Shown here one piece after another: positions 14,756-23,844 of a stretch of 42,645 nt of DNA. Source of the DNA: Gammaproteobacteria bacterium. GTDB lineage: Bacteria > Pseudomonadota > Gammaproteobacteria > Steroidobacterales > Steroidobacteraceae. The position numbers and the translations under genes were made by a program. The stretch's first letter is position 1. Each line of letters begins with the position of its first letter. The notes below the pieces were generated by a model. The model was not told the DNA's origin, made no database searches, and saw nothing but the letters and a program-made list of their open reading frames with translations. The DNA is taken from the NCBI GenBank assembly GCA_005878835.1, contig VBMV01000067.1:1-42645 (forward strand), in the 5' to 3' direction.

Positions 14756-16749
14756 ATCGCGGCTCGCCCACGCGGGGTTCGTCCGCGGTCGCGCCGAATG
14801 CTGCGCGCGCCGACGCACCGGCGCACAAGATTCACCGGCTCACGGAATTCTCGCCGCTCGATCGCTCGATCGCCGCGGCGCGCGACGCGCTGATCAGTCT
14901 GCAGAGCTCGCAGGGCTATTGGCTGTTCGAGCTGGAGGCGGACTGCACCATTCCCGCCGAGTACGTCCTGATGACGCACTTCCTGGACGAGATTGACGCT
15001 TCTCTGGAGCCAAAGCTCGCGGCTTATCTGCGCGCTCGTCAGGCCGAGCATGGCGGCTGGCCTCTGTACCACGGCGGCGACTTCGACATGAGCTGCAGCG
15101 TCAAGGCCTACTTTGCCCTGAAGCTCGCCGGCGACAGCCCCCAGGCCCCCCACATGGTGCGCGCGCGTGCGGCGATTCTGCAGCGCGGCGGCGCGGCTCG
15201 CTGCAACGTGTTCACGCGCATCACACTCGCGCTGTTCGGGCAGATTCCGTGGCGCGGCGTGCCCTATATTCCGGTCGAGATCGTGCTCCTGCCGCGCTGG
15301 TTTCCTTTCCATCTCGACAAGGTCTCTTACTGGTCGCGCACGGTGATGGTGCCGCTGCTCATTCTGTGCACGCGCCAGCCCGCCGCCAGCAACCCACGCA
15401 AGGTGCAGATTCGCGAGTTGTTCACGACACCGCCCGAGGAGGAGCGTCACTATTTTCGACGCCCCGGCGGGCGCGAAGGCGTTTTGAGCCGGGCCTTTCT
15501 GGCGCTCGACCGGCTGGGCCGCATGATCGATCCGCTGATTCCCAAGGCGCTGCGCGCGTACGCCACGCGGCGCGCGCAAGGCTGGATGCTCGAACGGCTG
15601 AACGGCGAGCACGGCCTCGGCGCCATCTTCCCTGCCATGGTCAATGCGCTCGAAGCGCTGGCGGTCCTCGGGTATGCGACCAGCGATGCTCCTCGGGTCG
15701 CCGCCAAGCGCGCACTCGAGAAGCTCCTGGTGGTCAACGCGTCCAGCGCCTATTGCCAACCCTGTGTGTCACCGGTTTGGGATAGCGCTCTGGCGAGCCT
15801 CGCGCTGCAGGAGACGGGCGGCGCTGCAGCGCTCGCCGCTTCCGTGCGCGCGCTCGACTGGCTGCAGCCGCTGCAGCTGCTGGACAACCCCGGAGACTGG
15901 CGCGTGCGCCGTCCGCAACTGGCGGGCGGGGGTTGGGCCTTCCAGTTCTCGAACGCTCATTACCCCGACCTTGACGACACGGCGGTCGTCGCCTGGTCGA
16001 TGCATCAGGCGGGCGATCCGGCACGCTACGCGCACAACGTGCAATGCGCACTGGATTGGCTCGTCGGTATGCAGAGCCACAACGGCGGATTCGCATCGTT
16101 CGACGTCGACAACACCCATTACTACCTCAACGAAATTCCATTCGCGGATCATGGCGCGCTGCTGGATCCGCCCACGAGCGATGTCACCGCCCGCGTGGTG
16201 ACGGTGCTGGCGCGGGTCGGGCGTCCCCAGGACCAGGCGGTGCTCGCTCGCGCAATCGCCTTCCTGCGCCAGGAGCAGGAAGCGGACGGCTCGTGGTTCG
16301 GCCGCTGGGGCACGAACTACATCTACGGTACCTGGTCGGTACTGACTGCGTTCGCGCAGGCGGGCATCGGCCCGGATGATCCCGCCACGCGCCGCGCCGT
16401 GAGTTGGCTTACAGCCCGGCAGAATGCCGACGGCGGCTGGGGCGAGAGCAATGACACCTACGCGTACGGGCAGCTGGCGGCCGGAAAATCGCCGAGCGTG
16501 CCCCACCAGAGTGCCTGGGCCCTGCTGGGGCTGCTGGCGGCCGGGGAGGCCGGCACCGATGCGGTGCGGCGCGGTGTCGAATACCTGTTGCGAACCCAGC
16601 AGGACGACGGTTTATGGAGTGATCCGAGCTTCACCGCGCCGGGGTTTCCGCGCGTGTTCTACCTCAGATATCACGGCTATTGCGCCTACTTTCCTCTTTG
16701 GGCCCTGGCGGCATACCGCACCCTGATACGGCGCGGAACCACCCATTGA
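14752..16749 (+). CDS. shc: Squalene-hopene cyclase
   Basis: Monotopic membrane cyclase that converts squalene to hopene/hopanol, the committed hopanoid step. From GTG 14752 (GTGA overlap with squalene synthase) the product is 665 aa, a normal length; an ATG at 14683 would overlap by 73 bp and is less likely. The catalytic acid motif DLDDTA has Asp at 406, 408 and 409 (DxDD). Several QW repeats are visible, for example QSSQGYW, ARQAEHGGW, LRQEQEADGSW, ARQNADGGW and LRTQQDDGLW. Domain order is that of the family, ending YFPLWAL. Confidence 0.96.
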   Translation: MNRGSPTRGSSAVAPNAARADAPAHKIHRLTEFSPLDRSIAAARDALISLQSSQGYWLFELEADCTIPAEYVLMTHFLDEIDASLEPKLAAYLRARQAEHGGWPLYHGGDFDMSCSVKAYFALKLAGDSPQAPHMVRARAAILQRGGAARCNVFTRITLALFGQIPWRGVPYIPVEIVLLPRWFPFHLDKVSYWSRTVMVPLLILCTRQPAASNPRKVQIRELFTTPPEEERHYFRRPGGREGVLSRAFLALDRLGRMIDPLIPKALRAYATRRAQGWMLERLNGEHGLGAIFPAMVNALEALAVLGYATSDAPRVAAKRALEKLLVVNASSAYCQPCVSPVWDSALASLALQETGGAAALAASVRALDWLQPLQLLDNPGDWRVRRPQLAGGGWAFQFSNAHYPDLDDTAVVAWSMHQAGDPARYAHNVQCALDWLVGMQSHNGGFASFDVDNTHYYLNEIPFADHGALLDPPTSDVTARVVTVLARVGRPQDQAVLARAIAFLRQEQEADGSWFGRWGTNYIYGTWSVLTAFAQAGIGPDDPATRRAVSWLTARQNADGGWGESNDTYAYGQLAAGKSPSVPHQSAWALLGLLAAGEAGTDAVRRGVEYLLRTQQDDGLWSDPSFTAPGFPRVFYLRYHGYCAYFPLWALAAYRTLIRRGTTH

Positions 16750-17483
16750 ATGTCGTCGGCATCGTCTCGGCTCTCGCGGCCGAGGCACGCCATCTTGGTC
16801 CCGCGGCGCAGCGGCGCGAGCCGCTCGCATCCCTCGCCGACGGAACACTCCTGGCGGTGAGCGGGATCGGCGGCAGCGCCGCGGCGCGTGGCGCGCGCGC
16901 GCTCATCGACGCTGGCGCCACGGCGCTCATCAGCTGGGGTATGGCCGGGGGACTGGACCCGGCGCTCGCCGCCGGGACAATATTCCTGCCGAGCGAAGTG
17001 ATCTCCCGCGAGGGCACGGCCCGCATGACGGCGCGTTACTGGCGGGAGCGCCTCGGCGCGGCGCTGGCCGCGCACCGCCCCCTGGCAGGCGGGAAGCTCC
17101 TGACGAGCCCACGGGCGATCGAATCCATCGCTGCGAAAGCCGCGGCCTTTCGCGACACCGGTGCCGCAGCGGTGGACATGGAGAGTCTCGCGGTCGCGGA
17201 GGTTGCCGGCTCTCATGAGCTGCCGTTCATTGCCGTGCGAGTCATCGTGGACACCGCCGCGGACACACTGCCTCGGGCCGTGACGGCCGCCGCCCGCGGC
17301 TCGGGGCATTTGCCGCTCGGGGGCCTGCTCGCCTCACTCGCGCGCTCGCCTGGTGATCTGGCGGCGCTCATCCGCCTGGTGCAGCGCTATCGCGCCGCAC
17401 GGCGCTCTCTGCTCGCCGTGGCGCGCGCCGGCGCACCGGCCCGGCATGCGTTCCCGATCGTGCCGGACGCCGCCGACTCATGA
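16746..17483 (+). CDS. hpnG: Hopanoid nucleoside phosphorylase HpnG
   Basis: MTA/SAH nucleosidase-phosphorylase fold enzyme that removes adenine from adenosylhopane to give a ribosylhopane. TTG 16746 overlaps the cyclase stop (TTGA) and starts NVVGIVSALAAEAR, the correct family N-terminus, for 245 aa. GIGGSAAARGA and SWGMAGGL are the phosphate/ribose loops, and VDMESLAVA contains the MES signature that contacts ribose. The C-terminal part (RAARRSLLAVAR) is typical for hopanoid versions. It overlaps hpnA by ATGA. Confidence 0.88.
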   Translation: MNVVGIVSALAAEARHLGPAAQRREPLASLADGTLLAVSGIGGSAAARGARALIDAGATALISWGMAGGLDPALAAGTIFLPSEVISREGTARMTARYWRERLGAALAAHRPLAGGKLLTSPRAIESIAAKAAAFRDTGAAAVDMESLAVAEVAGSHELPFIAVRVIVDTAADTLPRAVTAAARGSGHLPLGGLLASLARSPGDLAALIRLVQRYRAARRSLLAVARAGAPARHAFPIVPDAADS

Positions 17484-18466
17484 GGGCGCTGGTCACGGGC
17501 GCCACCGGCTTCGTCGGCTCGGCGGTCGCCAGGGCCCTTGTGGCAGCGGGCTGGCAGGTCCGTGGCCTGGTCCGCGCCGGCTCCGATCGGCGCAATCTGC
17601 AACACCTGCCCGTGGACATGGTCGCGGGAGACCTCGCCGACGGCGCCTCACTCGATCGCGCCCTTGCGGATTGCCAGGCGCTGTTTCACCTGGCTGCAGA
17701 CTACCGCCTCGGGGCGCGCGAGCCCGAGCAGCTCTATCGGACCAATGTGGAAGGAACCCGCAGTGTCCTCGCTGCCGCCCGCCGGGCCGCAGTCGCGCGC
17801 GTCGTCTATACGAGCAGTGTCGCCACGATCGGCTTGCCTGCCGACGGCTCACCCGGCACGGAGGAGACACCGGTGAGGCTCGCGGACATGATCGGCCACT
17901 ACAAGCGCTCGAAGTACCTGGCCGAAGAGCTCGCCTGCGGCTCGCCGCAGACCGGCACTTCCGTGGTCATCGTCAATCCGTCGACGCCGATCGGGCCCGG
18001 CGACCTGAGGCCCACGCCGACGGGACGGATCGTCCTGGACGCGGCGCGCGGGCGGATGCCCGCCTACGTCGACACGGGGCTCAACATCGTGCACGTCGAT
18101 GACGTCGCCGCCGGGCACCTGCTGGCGTTTCATCGCGGGCGGGCCGGTGAGCGCTACATTCTGGGTGGGCAGGACATGATGCTGCGCGATATTCTCGCGG
18201 CGATCGCGCCGCTGGTGGGTCGCAAGGCGCCGCGCATTCGTCTGCCGCATGCCGCGGTACTGCCGCTCGCCTGTGCCGCCGAGGTCTGGGCGAGAATCAC
18301 CGGGCGCACCACTCGAATTACGCTCGAAGGCGCGCGCATGGCGCGCAAGCACATGTTCTTCTCGAGCGCCAAGGCGGTGCGCGAGCTCGGCTACCGGTGG
18401 CGAGCGCCGACGGCGGCGTTCGCGGATGCCGTGCGGTGGTTTCGCGAGCAGGGGTATCTGCCTTGA
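17480..18466 (+). CDS. hpnA: Hopanoid-associated sugar epimerase/reductase HpnA
   Basis: 328-aa extended short-chain dehydrogenase. TGATGFVGSAVARAL is the NAD(P)-binding Rossmann motif (6-20), TSSVATIGL is the Ser region and YKRSK the Tyr-x-x-x-Lys catalytic pair (about residues 139-143). It is annotated across hopanoid clusters as HpnA, although its exact reaction is not established. The ATG overlaps the hpnG stop by 4 nt and it ends the operon, converging on the MFS gene with a 1-bp gap. Confidence 0.9.
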   Translation: MRALVTGATGFVGSAVARALVAAGWQVRGLVRAGSDRRNLQHLPVDMVAGDLADGASLDRALADCQALFHLAADYRLGAREPEQLYRTNVEGTRSVLAAARRAAVARVVYTSSVATIGLPADGSPGTEETPVRLADMIGHYKRSKYLAEELACGSPQTGTSVVIVNPSTPIGPGDLRPTPTGRIVLDAARGRMPAYVDTGLNIVHVDDVAAGHLLAFHRGRAGERYILGGQDMMLRDILAAIAPLVGRKAPRIRLPHAAVLPLACAAEVWARITGRTTRITLEGARMARKHMFFSSAKAVRELGYRWRAPTAAFADAVRWFREQGYLP

Positions 18467-18467
18467 C

Positions 18468-19871
18468 TCAGATGCGAATCGTGAGCGCCGCGGCCGCAGC
18501 GCTCGCGAGGGCCAGCGCCGCCGCGGCCGCCATCACCACCCGCGCCGTCGCAATGAGCGAATCCGCGGCCAGCGTGCCGAGCACCGCAATCACCAGCAGG
18601 CTGGCCACCGCAGCCACGACATTGTTGATGCCGGAGGCCACGCCGGTCTCTCGCTGCGTCACGGAGTTGATGACGGTAGTCGTGAGCGGCGCGACGGTGA
18701 TGGCCATGCCGAAGCCCAGCACGATCATGGGCACGAGGTAAACCCAGTAGCGCTGCTCGCCGCTGACCACGGCGAGCAGCGCAAAACCGCCGGCCGCGAT
18801 GAGCGGCCCGATGATGAGCGGGCGCCGCGCGCCATAGCGGTCGGCCAGTCCTCCGGACCAGCGCGACAGCACTGCCAGAACCAGCGTGAACGGCAGGTAC
18901 ACGGCGCCGGCCGCGGTCGCTGAAAACCCGTGTGCCTGGATCAGAACGAATGGCAGCAGAAAGAACGCGCCGCCGAGCGCGCCGTAAAGAAACAGCGTGA
19001 GCAGGTTGACGCCGCCGAAGCTGCGCGACCCAAACAGTCTGAGGGGCATCATCGGCGCACGGCTGCGCCGTTCTTCCAGCACCAACCCCAGCAGCAGCAG
19101 CGCACCTGCCGCGAGCGGCCCGATCACGCGCACAGCCAGCCAGCCCACACCGGCGGCGGCGATCAGCCCGTATACCACGCTGCCCAGCCCGCCGAACGCC
19201 AGCGCGGCGCCGCGCCAGTCGAGACCGGCGTGCGCGGCGGGATCGGCGCTTTCCGGCAGACGGCGCACGGCAATCCATAGCGTTGGAATGGCGATCAGCG
19301 GATTGATCAGGAATATCGCGCGCCAGGACAGATGATCGACCAGCCAGCCCCCGAGCAGCGGACCTGCGCCGGCGGCGAGTGCGGAGGCGCCCGACCAGAT
19401 CCCGATCGCCGCGCCGCGCTCCTGCTCGTCGAACGCGGCGCCGATGATCGCCAGCGAGCAGGGAATGAGCAGCGCCGCCCCCACGCCCTGGACGGCGCGC
19501 GCTCCGATCAGTGTCGCGATCTCCGGCGCGCAGCCACAGCCGATCGAAGCCAGCGTGAAGGTGATGACGCCGGTCAGGAAGAGCACGCGCCGCCCGAAGC
19601 GGTCCGCGGCCGCGCCGCCGATCAACAGCAGCGCTGACATGCACAGCGTATACGCGTTGATGACCCATTGCATCGCCGCCAGCGTGGTACCGAGATCGGC
19701 TTCGATCGTCGGCAGCGCAACGTTGACCACGGATTCGTCGACGAACGCCATGGTCGATCCCAACACCGCCGCGGCCAGCACCCAGGGCTTGTCGAGCTCG
19801 GGACAGGCGGACCTGCCGCGGGTGGAGCGGATGACTTGCGCGGCGCAGGGCTGTGTCTTCGAGGTGATCAC
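18468..19871 (-). CDS. MFS drug exporter, DHA2 (EmrB/QacA) family
   Basis: 467-aa integral membrane proton antiporter with about 14 predicted helices. DHA2 marks: STMAFVDESVVNVALPTIEADL (motif D1 region, about residues 39-60), ADRFGRRVLFLTG (motif A, GGAAADRFGRR) and GPLLGGWLVDHLSWRAIFLINPLIAI (motif C and following). The GTG start at 19871 follows GGAGCGGCAGCAG. Likely exports hydrophobic compounds or drugs; the substrate is not readable. It is the last gene on its strand before the hopanoid operon and shares no gap with it. Confidence 0.92.
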   Translation of the reverse strand: MITSKTQPCAAQVIRSTRGRSACPELDKPWVLAAAVLGSTMAFVDESVVNVALPTIEADLGTTLAAMQWVINAYTLCMSALLLIGGAAADRFGRRVLFLTGVITFTLASIGCGCAPEIATLIGARAVQGVGAALLIPCSLAIIGAAFDEQERGAAIGIWSGASALAAGAGPLLGGWLVDHLSWRAIFLINPLIAIPTLWIAVRRLPESADPAAHAGLDWRGAALAFGGLGSVVYGLIAAAGVGWLAVRVIGPLAAGALLLLGLVLEERRSRAPMMPLRLFGSRSFGGVNLLTLFLYGALGGAFFLLPFVLIQAHGFSATAAGAVYLPFTLVLAVLSRWSGGLADRYGARRPLIIGPLIAAGGFALLAVVSGEQRYWVYLVPMIVLGFGMAITVAPLTTTVINSVTQRETGVASGINNVVAAVASLLVIAVLGTLAADSLIATARVVMAAAAALALASAAAAALTIRI

Positions 19872-19921
19872 CTGCTGCCGCTCCGGACGGGTGCGGGGGG
19901 AGCCATCGGCCCGCCACGCCG

Positions 19922-20329
19922 CTACCTCCTCGGCGTCCTTGGGCCTTTGTCGGGCTTCACTTCCACGGCGATCGTCTGCAGCCAGGGCACCAGGTGCTCC
20001 ATGTCGAAAGTCCCATTATTGAGCAGCTTGATCAACGAGGCGTAGATCGCTTTTGAGTGGACGGTGATCGCGTGACCATTGATTCGCAGGAACACATCGA
20101 CCACGGCGAACGCCACTCGTTTGTTACCGTCGACGAATGGGTGGTTTTGAACGAGACTTTCCAGCAGGGCCGCGGCTTCGTGAACGATCGTGTCGTAATA
20201 GCCGGTCTGCGGTCGATGCAGCGCCGACTCGAGCGCTCCGGCGTCGCGAATGCCACTTGCGCCGCCGTAGCGCGCGATCAGTTCTTTATGGAAAAAGAGC
20301 GCGTCGGCCGTCGTGACGTATTCCGTCAT
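19922..20329 (-). CDS. doc: Doc-type (Fic fold) death-on-curing toxin
   Basis: 135-aa toxin of the Doc family, small Fic-fold proteins that in phage P1 phosphorylate EF-Tu. The catalytic motif HPFVDGNKR occupies residues 63-71 and matches HxFx(D/N)xNKR. The N-terminus MTEYVTTADALFFH and SALHRPQTGYYDT are usual for chromosomal Doc. It is translated by a 4-bp ATGA overlap from the antitoxin gene. The active-site His and Asn/Lys/Arg are intact, so it is likely functional. Confidence 0.92.
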   Translation of the reverse strand: MTEYVTTADALFFHKELIARYGGASGIRDAGALESALHRPQTGYYDTIVHEAAALLESLVQNHPFVDGNKRVAFAVVDVFLRINGHAITVHSKAIYASLIKLLNNGTFDMEHLVPWLQTIAVEVKPDKGPRTPRR

Positions 20330-20550
20330 TTCGCCAGCGAGCGGTACAGCTCATCGCGCTCCTTGAGGCTGTCCTGAAAAGCCTCGAGCACATTTCGGCG
20401 CGGAGCCTGCTGGCGTTTGCGAGCCAAATACTCCCGCATCGCATCCCCGAGTACCGCCTGCAACCGGCGCCCCTCGCGAGCCGCAAGCTGCTGCAGCTCC
20501 TCGAGAACCTCGGGCTCGGCCTGCGAGGAAAACTTCCGCAAGGTGCCCAC
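20326..20550 (-). CDS. Ribbon-helix-helix antitoxin partner of Doc
   Basis: 74-aa protein with an N-terminal strand-helix-helix (FSSQAEPEVLEELQQLAAREGRRLQAVLGDAMREYL), as in CopG/ParD-like antitoxins, and a charged C-terminal tail likely to thread into the Doc active site. GTG 20550 is chosen because GACGAGG lies 5 nt upstream and a good promoter precedes it. The stop overlaps the toxin start. It probably represses its own promoter through the repeats at 20557-20587. Confidence 0.82.
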   Translation of the reverse strand: MGTLRKFSSQAEPEVLEELQQLAAREGRRLQAVLGDAMREYLARKRQQAPRRNVLEAFQDSLKERDELYRSLAK

Positions 20551-20556
20551 TATTGC

Positions 20557-20594
20557 CTCGTCATGATCTATCTTGACTCGTCATGATAGGTCAA
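20557..20594 (-). promoter_or_regulatory. Promoter and tandem operator of the Doc toxin-antitoxin operon
   Basis: On the minus strand TTGACC (20594-20589), a 17-bp spacer and ATAGAT (20571-20566) form a plausible sigma-70 promoter. CTCGTCATGAT occurs twice (20557-20567 and 20577-20587), exactly 20 bp apart, so on the same DNA face. Each contains the palindrome TCATGA. A CTTGAC/GTCAAG dyad (20572-20577 / 20590-20595) overlaps. This is the expected binding layout for a dimeric ribbon-helix-helix antitoxin. Confidence 0.65.
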
Positions 20595-20750
20595 GAGGGG
20601 CCGAAGTCAAGTGCGGGCCGGCAGGCCGTACGCCGGGCGACGCAGATCCGGGCCGGCGGACGCCATGCACGACCCGCCATCTGGGCGCGGCGGCTCCATT
20701 AAGATCGCAGAACCCTGGCACGGGCAAGAGATAAAGAGGGGACAACGCTC

Positions 20751-22493
20751 ATGATGATCCGTGGCGCACGAGAATGGGTCTTGTTGGCATGCTCGGCCGC
20801 GTTCGCGCAGCCGCCCGCTGCCGGCGGCGAGCCGGGACACTACGATGTTCTCATCAGCGGCGGGACCGTCTATGACGGCTCAGGCGGCGCCCCCTTCGTC
20901 GGCGATGTGGCCATCACAGGCGACCGGCTGGCGTACGTCGGACCGCACGCGAGCGGAGCGGCGCGTGAACGGATCGATGCGCACGGCAAGGCGGTGGCGC
21001 CGGGCTTCGTCAACATGCTGGCGCACCCGGAGGAGTCGCTGCTCGCCGACGGGCGTGCGCTCAGCGATCTGCGCCAGGGCGTGACGCTCGAAGTGCTGGG
21101 CGAAGACTCCATGGGACCGCTGACCCCGGAAATGAAGCGCCTCGCAACCCAGCGACAGGCGGACATCCGCTACACCATCGACTGGACGACGCTCGGGGAG
21201 TATCTGCACAGGCTCGAGCGGGGCGGCATCGCACCGAACGTCGCGTCCTTCGTCGGGGCCGCCACGGTGCGCACCAACGTGCTCGGCGAGCGGGACGTGC
21301 AGCCGACGCCGGCGCAACTGGCGCAGATGCGCACGCTGGTGCGCCAGGCCATGGAGGAGGGGGCGCTCGGCGTGACCACCGCGCTCATCTACAGCCCCAA
21401 TGACTACGCCAGGACACCCGAGCTGATCGCGCTGGCGAGCGAGTCCGCGCGCTGCGGGGGCATCTACAGCGTGCACATGCGCAGCGAAGGAGATCGGCTG
21501 ATCGAGGCGGTGCAGGAGACGATCGCCATCGCCACGGCCTCCGGAGCACCGGCGGAAATCTACCACCTGAAAGCCGCCGGTAAGCGCAACTGGAACAAGC
21601 TCGACGCGCTCATCCATGAGGTGGAGAGGGCGCGCGCAGCGGGAATCCGCATCACCGCCGACATGTACGTGTACACCGCGGGCGCGACGGGTTTTGACGC
21701 CGCCATGCCCCCGTGGGTGCAGGACGGAGGCCTGGAAGCGTGGATCACGCGCCTCAGGGACCCGGCGGTTCGCAGCCGCGTGTTGGCCGAGATGCGCGAT
21801 CCCGCGCCCGCCTGGGAGAACCTCTATGGCGCGGCCGGCGCGGCCGGAACGCTGCTGCTCGGCTTCAAGAACCCGGCGCTCAAGCCGCTCACCGGCAGGA
21901 CGCTGGCTGACGTGGCGCAGCAGCGCGGCGTGAGCCCCGAAGAGGCGGTGATCGACCTGGTGGTGGAGGACGGTTCGCGCGTCGCGGTGGCGTACTTCCT
22001 CATGTCGGACGAGAACGTGCGCCGCGAAGTCGCGCTGCCGTGGGTGAGCTTCGATTCGGATGCGGACGCCCCCGCGCCCGAAGGCGTGTTCCTGAAATCC
22101 AGTCGTCACCCGCGCACCTACGGCAACTTCGCCCGGGTGCTCGCGAAGTACGTGCGCGAGGAACGGGTGCTCACGCTCCAGGAAGCGATTCGCAAGCTCG
22201 CCGCGCTGCCGGCGGCGACGCTGTCGCTCACGGATCGCGGCCGCTTGCAGGTGGGCGATTTCGCGGACGTCGTGGTGTTTGATCCGCAGACCATCCAGGA
22301 CCACTCGACCTACGAGCATCCACAGCAACTGGCGACCGGTGTCGATGAGGTGTGGGTGAACGGGGTGCGGGCGCTGCGCAAGGGCGAGGCCACCGGCGCT
22401 CCCAGCGGCCGGGCGGTGCGCGGACGCGCGTGGACTGGCGCGGCGGGCGGCGGCTGTCGCGCCGCCGCGCGCGATTGGACCTGGAGTCCGTGA
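20751..22493 (+). CDS. Secreted amidohydrolase, N-acyl-D-amino-acid deacylase-like
   Basis: 580-aa protein of the D-aminoacylase branch of the amidohydrolase superfamily. A short hydrophobic N-terminus (VLLACSAAFAQ) suggests export. YDVLISGGTVYDGSG and the C-terminal DFADVVVFDPQTI form the composite beta-sandwich. The usual GFIDxHxH metal motif is GFVNMLAH (85-92): the first His is Leu90, the second is His92. The bridging Cys region is VTLEVLGEDS. Downstream His in VHMRSEG and IYHLKAAGK and the Asp of SFDSDA correspond to the retained zinc and catalytic sites. The substrate is probably an N-acylated amino acid or small peptide. GTGA overlap with the transporter. The first of two ATGs (20751, 20754), behind AGAGGGGA, was used. 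Confidence 0.82.
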   Translation: MMIRGAREWVLLACSAAFAQPPAAGGEPGHYDVLISGGTVYDGSGGAPFVGDVAITGDRLAYVGPHASGAARERIDAHGKAVAPGFVNMLAHPEESLLADGRALSDLRQGVTLEVLGEDSMGPLTPEMKRLATQRQADIRYTIDWTTLGEYLHRLERGGIAPNVASFVGAATVRTNVLGERDVQPTPAQLAQMRTLVRQAMEEGALGVTTALIYSPNDYARTPELIALASESARCGGIYSVHMRSEGDRLIEAVQETIAIATASGAPAEIYHLKAAGKRNWNKLDALIHEVERARAAGIRITADMYVYTAGATGFDAAMPPWVQDGGLEAWITRLRDPAVRSRVLAEMRDPAPAWENLYGAAGAAGTLLLGFKNPALKPLTGRTLADVAQQRGVSPEEAVIDLVVEDGSRVAVAYFLMSDENVRREVALPWVSFDSDADAPAPEGVFLKSSRHPRTYGNFARVLAKYVREERVLTLQEAIRKLAALPAATLSLTDRGRLQVGDFADVVVFDPQTIQDHSTYEHPQQLATGVDEVWVNGVRALRKGEATGAPSGRAVRGRAWTGAAGGGCRAAARDWTWSP

Positions 22494-23809
22494 ATGCCTC
22501 GCGTATCCAGCCGCCGCAGCCGATGATCGACACCGCGCCCGGGCCGGCCGCCGCCCCGAGCGACCGCTGGTACGTGCTGGCGGTCCTGACCGTGGTGTAC
22601 GCGCTCAACATCGCGGATCGCTTCTCGATCTCGACCCTGATCGAGCCGATCCGACAGGAGCTGCGGCTCTCCGACAGCGGCATCGCCTTCCTCACCGGGG
22701 TGGCGCTGGCGCTGTTCTACGTGACGGTCGGGATTCCCATCGCCGCGCTCGCCGATCGCAAGAGTCGCCGCGACATTCTCGCGCTCGCCCTCGCCATCTG
22801 GTCCGGGATGACGGCCCTGTGTGGTCTCGCTCAGAACTACTGGCAGCTGCTGCTGGCGCGATTCGGAGTCGGAATCGGTGAGGCCGGGGGGACTCCTCCC
22901 TCCACCTCCATGCTCGCCGACAAGTTTCCTCCGGCGCGGCGGCCCATGGCCAACACCATCTTCGCGCTGGGTGCGTGCCTCGGTGCGTGGCTCGGTTCGC
23001 AGGTGGCCGGCGAGGTGGCCGAGCGCGGCGGCTGGCGAGCGGCGTTTCTCGTGCTCGGCATTCCCGGCATGCTGGTCGCGCTGCTCGTGTGGCTCACGGT
23101 GCGCGAGCCGCGTCGCGGCCAGCTCGATACCAGCGCCGTCGGCCGGCGGCCGAGCACGCTGCCGGCGACCTTGCGCTTCATTGCCACGCAACGGTCGGCG
23201 ATTCATCTGCTGCTCGGTGGCTCGGTAGCGACGTTCTGGAGCTGGGGCTTGATGTGGTGGACCCCCACCTTCCTGCAGCGCTCGCATCACATGACGGTGG
23301 GTGAGGCCGGCCAGCTGCTCGGCCCCATGCATCTGATTGCGGGCACGGCCGGTACCTTGCTCGCCGCGTGGCTCATGGCGCGGCGGGCCGCCGCGGACCC
23401 GCGCTACGTGACGCGCCTGCTCGGTTGGGTCACGGCGTTGACCACCGTGCCCTCGATATTCCTCTACTGGGTGCTGTCGGCGAAGGCGGCGACCGCGTTG
23501 CTGTGGATCTTCGTGCCGTCGGTGTACTTCTACATCGGGCCGATCCTGGGACTGCTGCAGAACGTGATCCCCGCCAACATGCGCGCTACCGCATGCGCCG
23601 TCCTGCTCTTTATCGCCAACTTCGCCAACCTGGTCCTGGCGCCGCAGATCATCGGCTGGCTGAGCGATTGGTTCGCGGCGTCCTTCGGCGCCGGCTCGGA
23701 GTCGTTGCGCTGGGCGCTGCTGCTGCTCGCGCCCACCGGCTTCTGGGCCGCGTGGCACCTGTGGACCAGCGGCGCCACCATCCGCGCGGACGAAGCGCGC
23801 GCGACGTGA
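22490..23809 (+). CDS. MFS transporter (spinster/hexuronate-like)
   Basis: 439-aa, about 12-helix major facilitator. YALNIADRFSISTLIEPIRQEL begins helix 1; ALADRKSRRDIL is motif A; RFGVGIGEAGGTPPSTSMLADKFPP is characteristic of the spinster-like group common next to catabolic amidohydrolases. GTG 22490 overlaps the upstream stop (GTGA) with GGAG upstream; ATG 22523 is an alternative. It likely carries the substrate or product of the coupled amidohydrolase. Confidence 0.9.
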   Translation: MNASRIQPPQPMIDTAPGPAAAPSDRWYVLAVLTVVYALNIADRFSISTLIEPIRQELRLSDSGIAFLTGVALALFYVTVGIPIAALADRKSRRDILALALAIWSGMTALCGLAQNYWQLLLARFGVGIGEAGGTPPSTSMLADKFPPARRPMANTIFALGACLGAWLGSQVAGEVAERGGWRAAFLVLGIPGMLVALLVWLTVREPRRGQLDTSAVGRRPSTLPATLRFIATQRSAIHLLLGGSVATFWSWGLMWWTPTFLQRSHHMTVGEAGQLLGPMHLIAGTAGTLLAAWLMARRAAADPRYVTRLLGWVTALTTVPSIFLYWVLSAKAATALLWIFVPSVYFYIGPILGLLQNVIPANMRATACAVLLFIANFANLVLAPQIIGWLSDWFAASFGAGSESLRWALLLLAPTGFWAAWHLWTSGATIRADEARAT

Positions 23810-23844
23810 GCCCGGCTGGCATCGGGCGGCCCCTCGGCGGGCCC

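Noticed and set aside
18391-19917. A 508-aa minus-strand frame overlapping the DHA2 exporter
   Set aside because: It is Arg-rich and lacks membrane segments. The other frame encodes a textbook 14-helix exporter.
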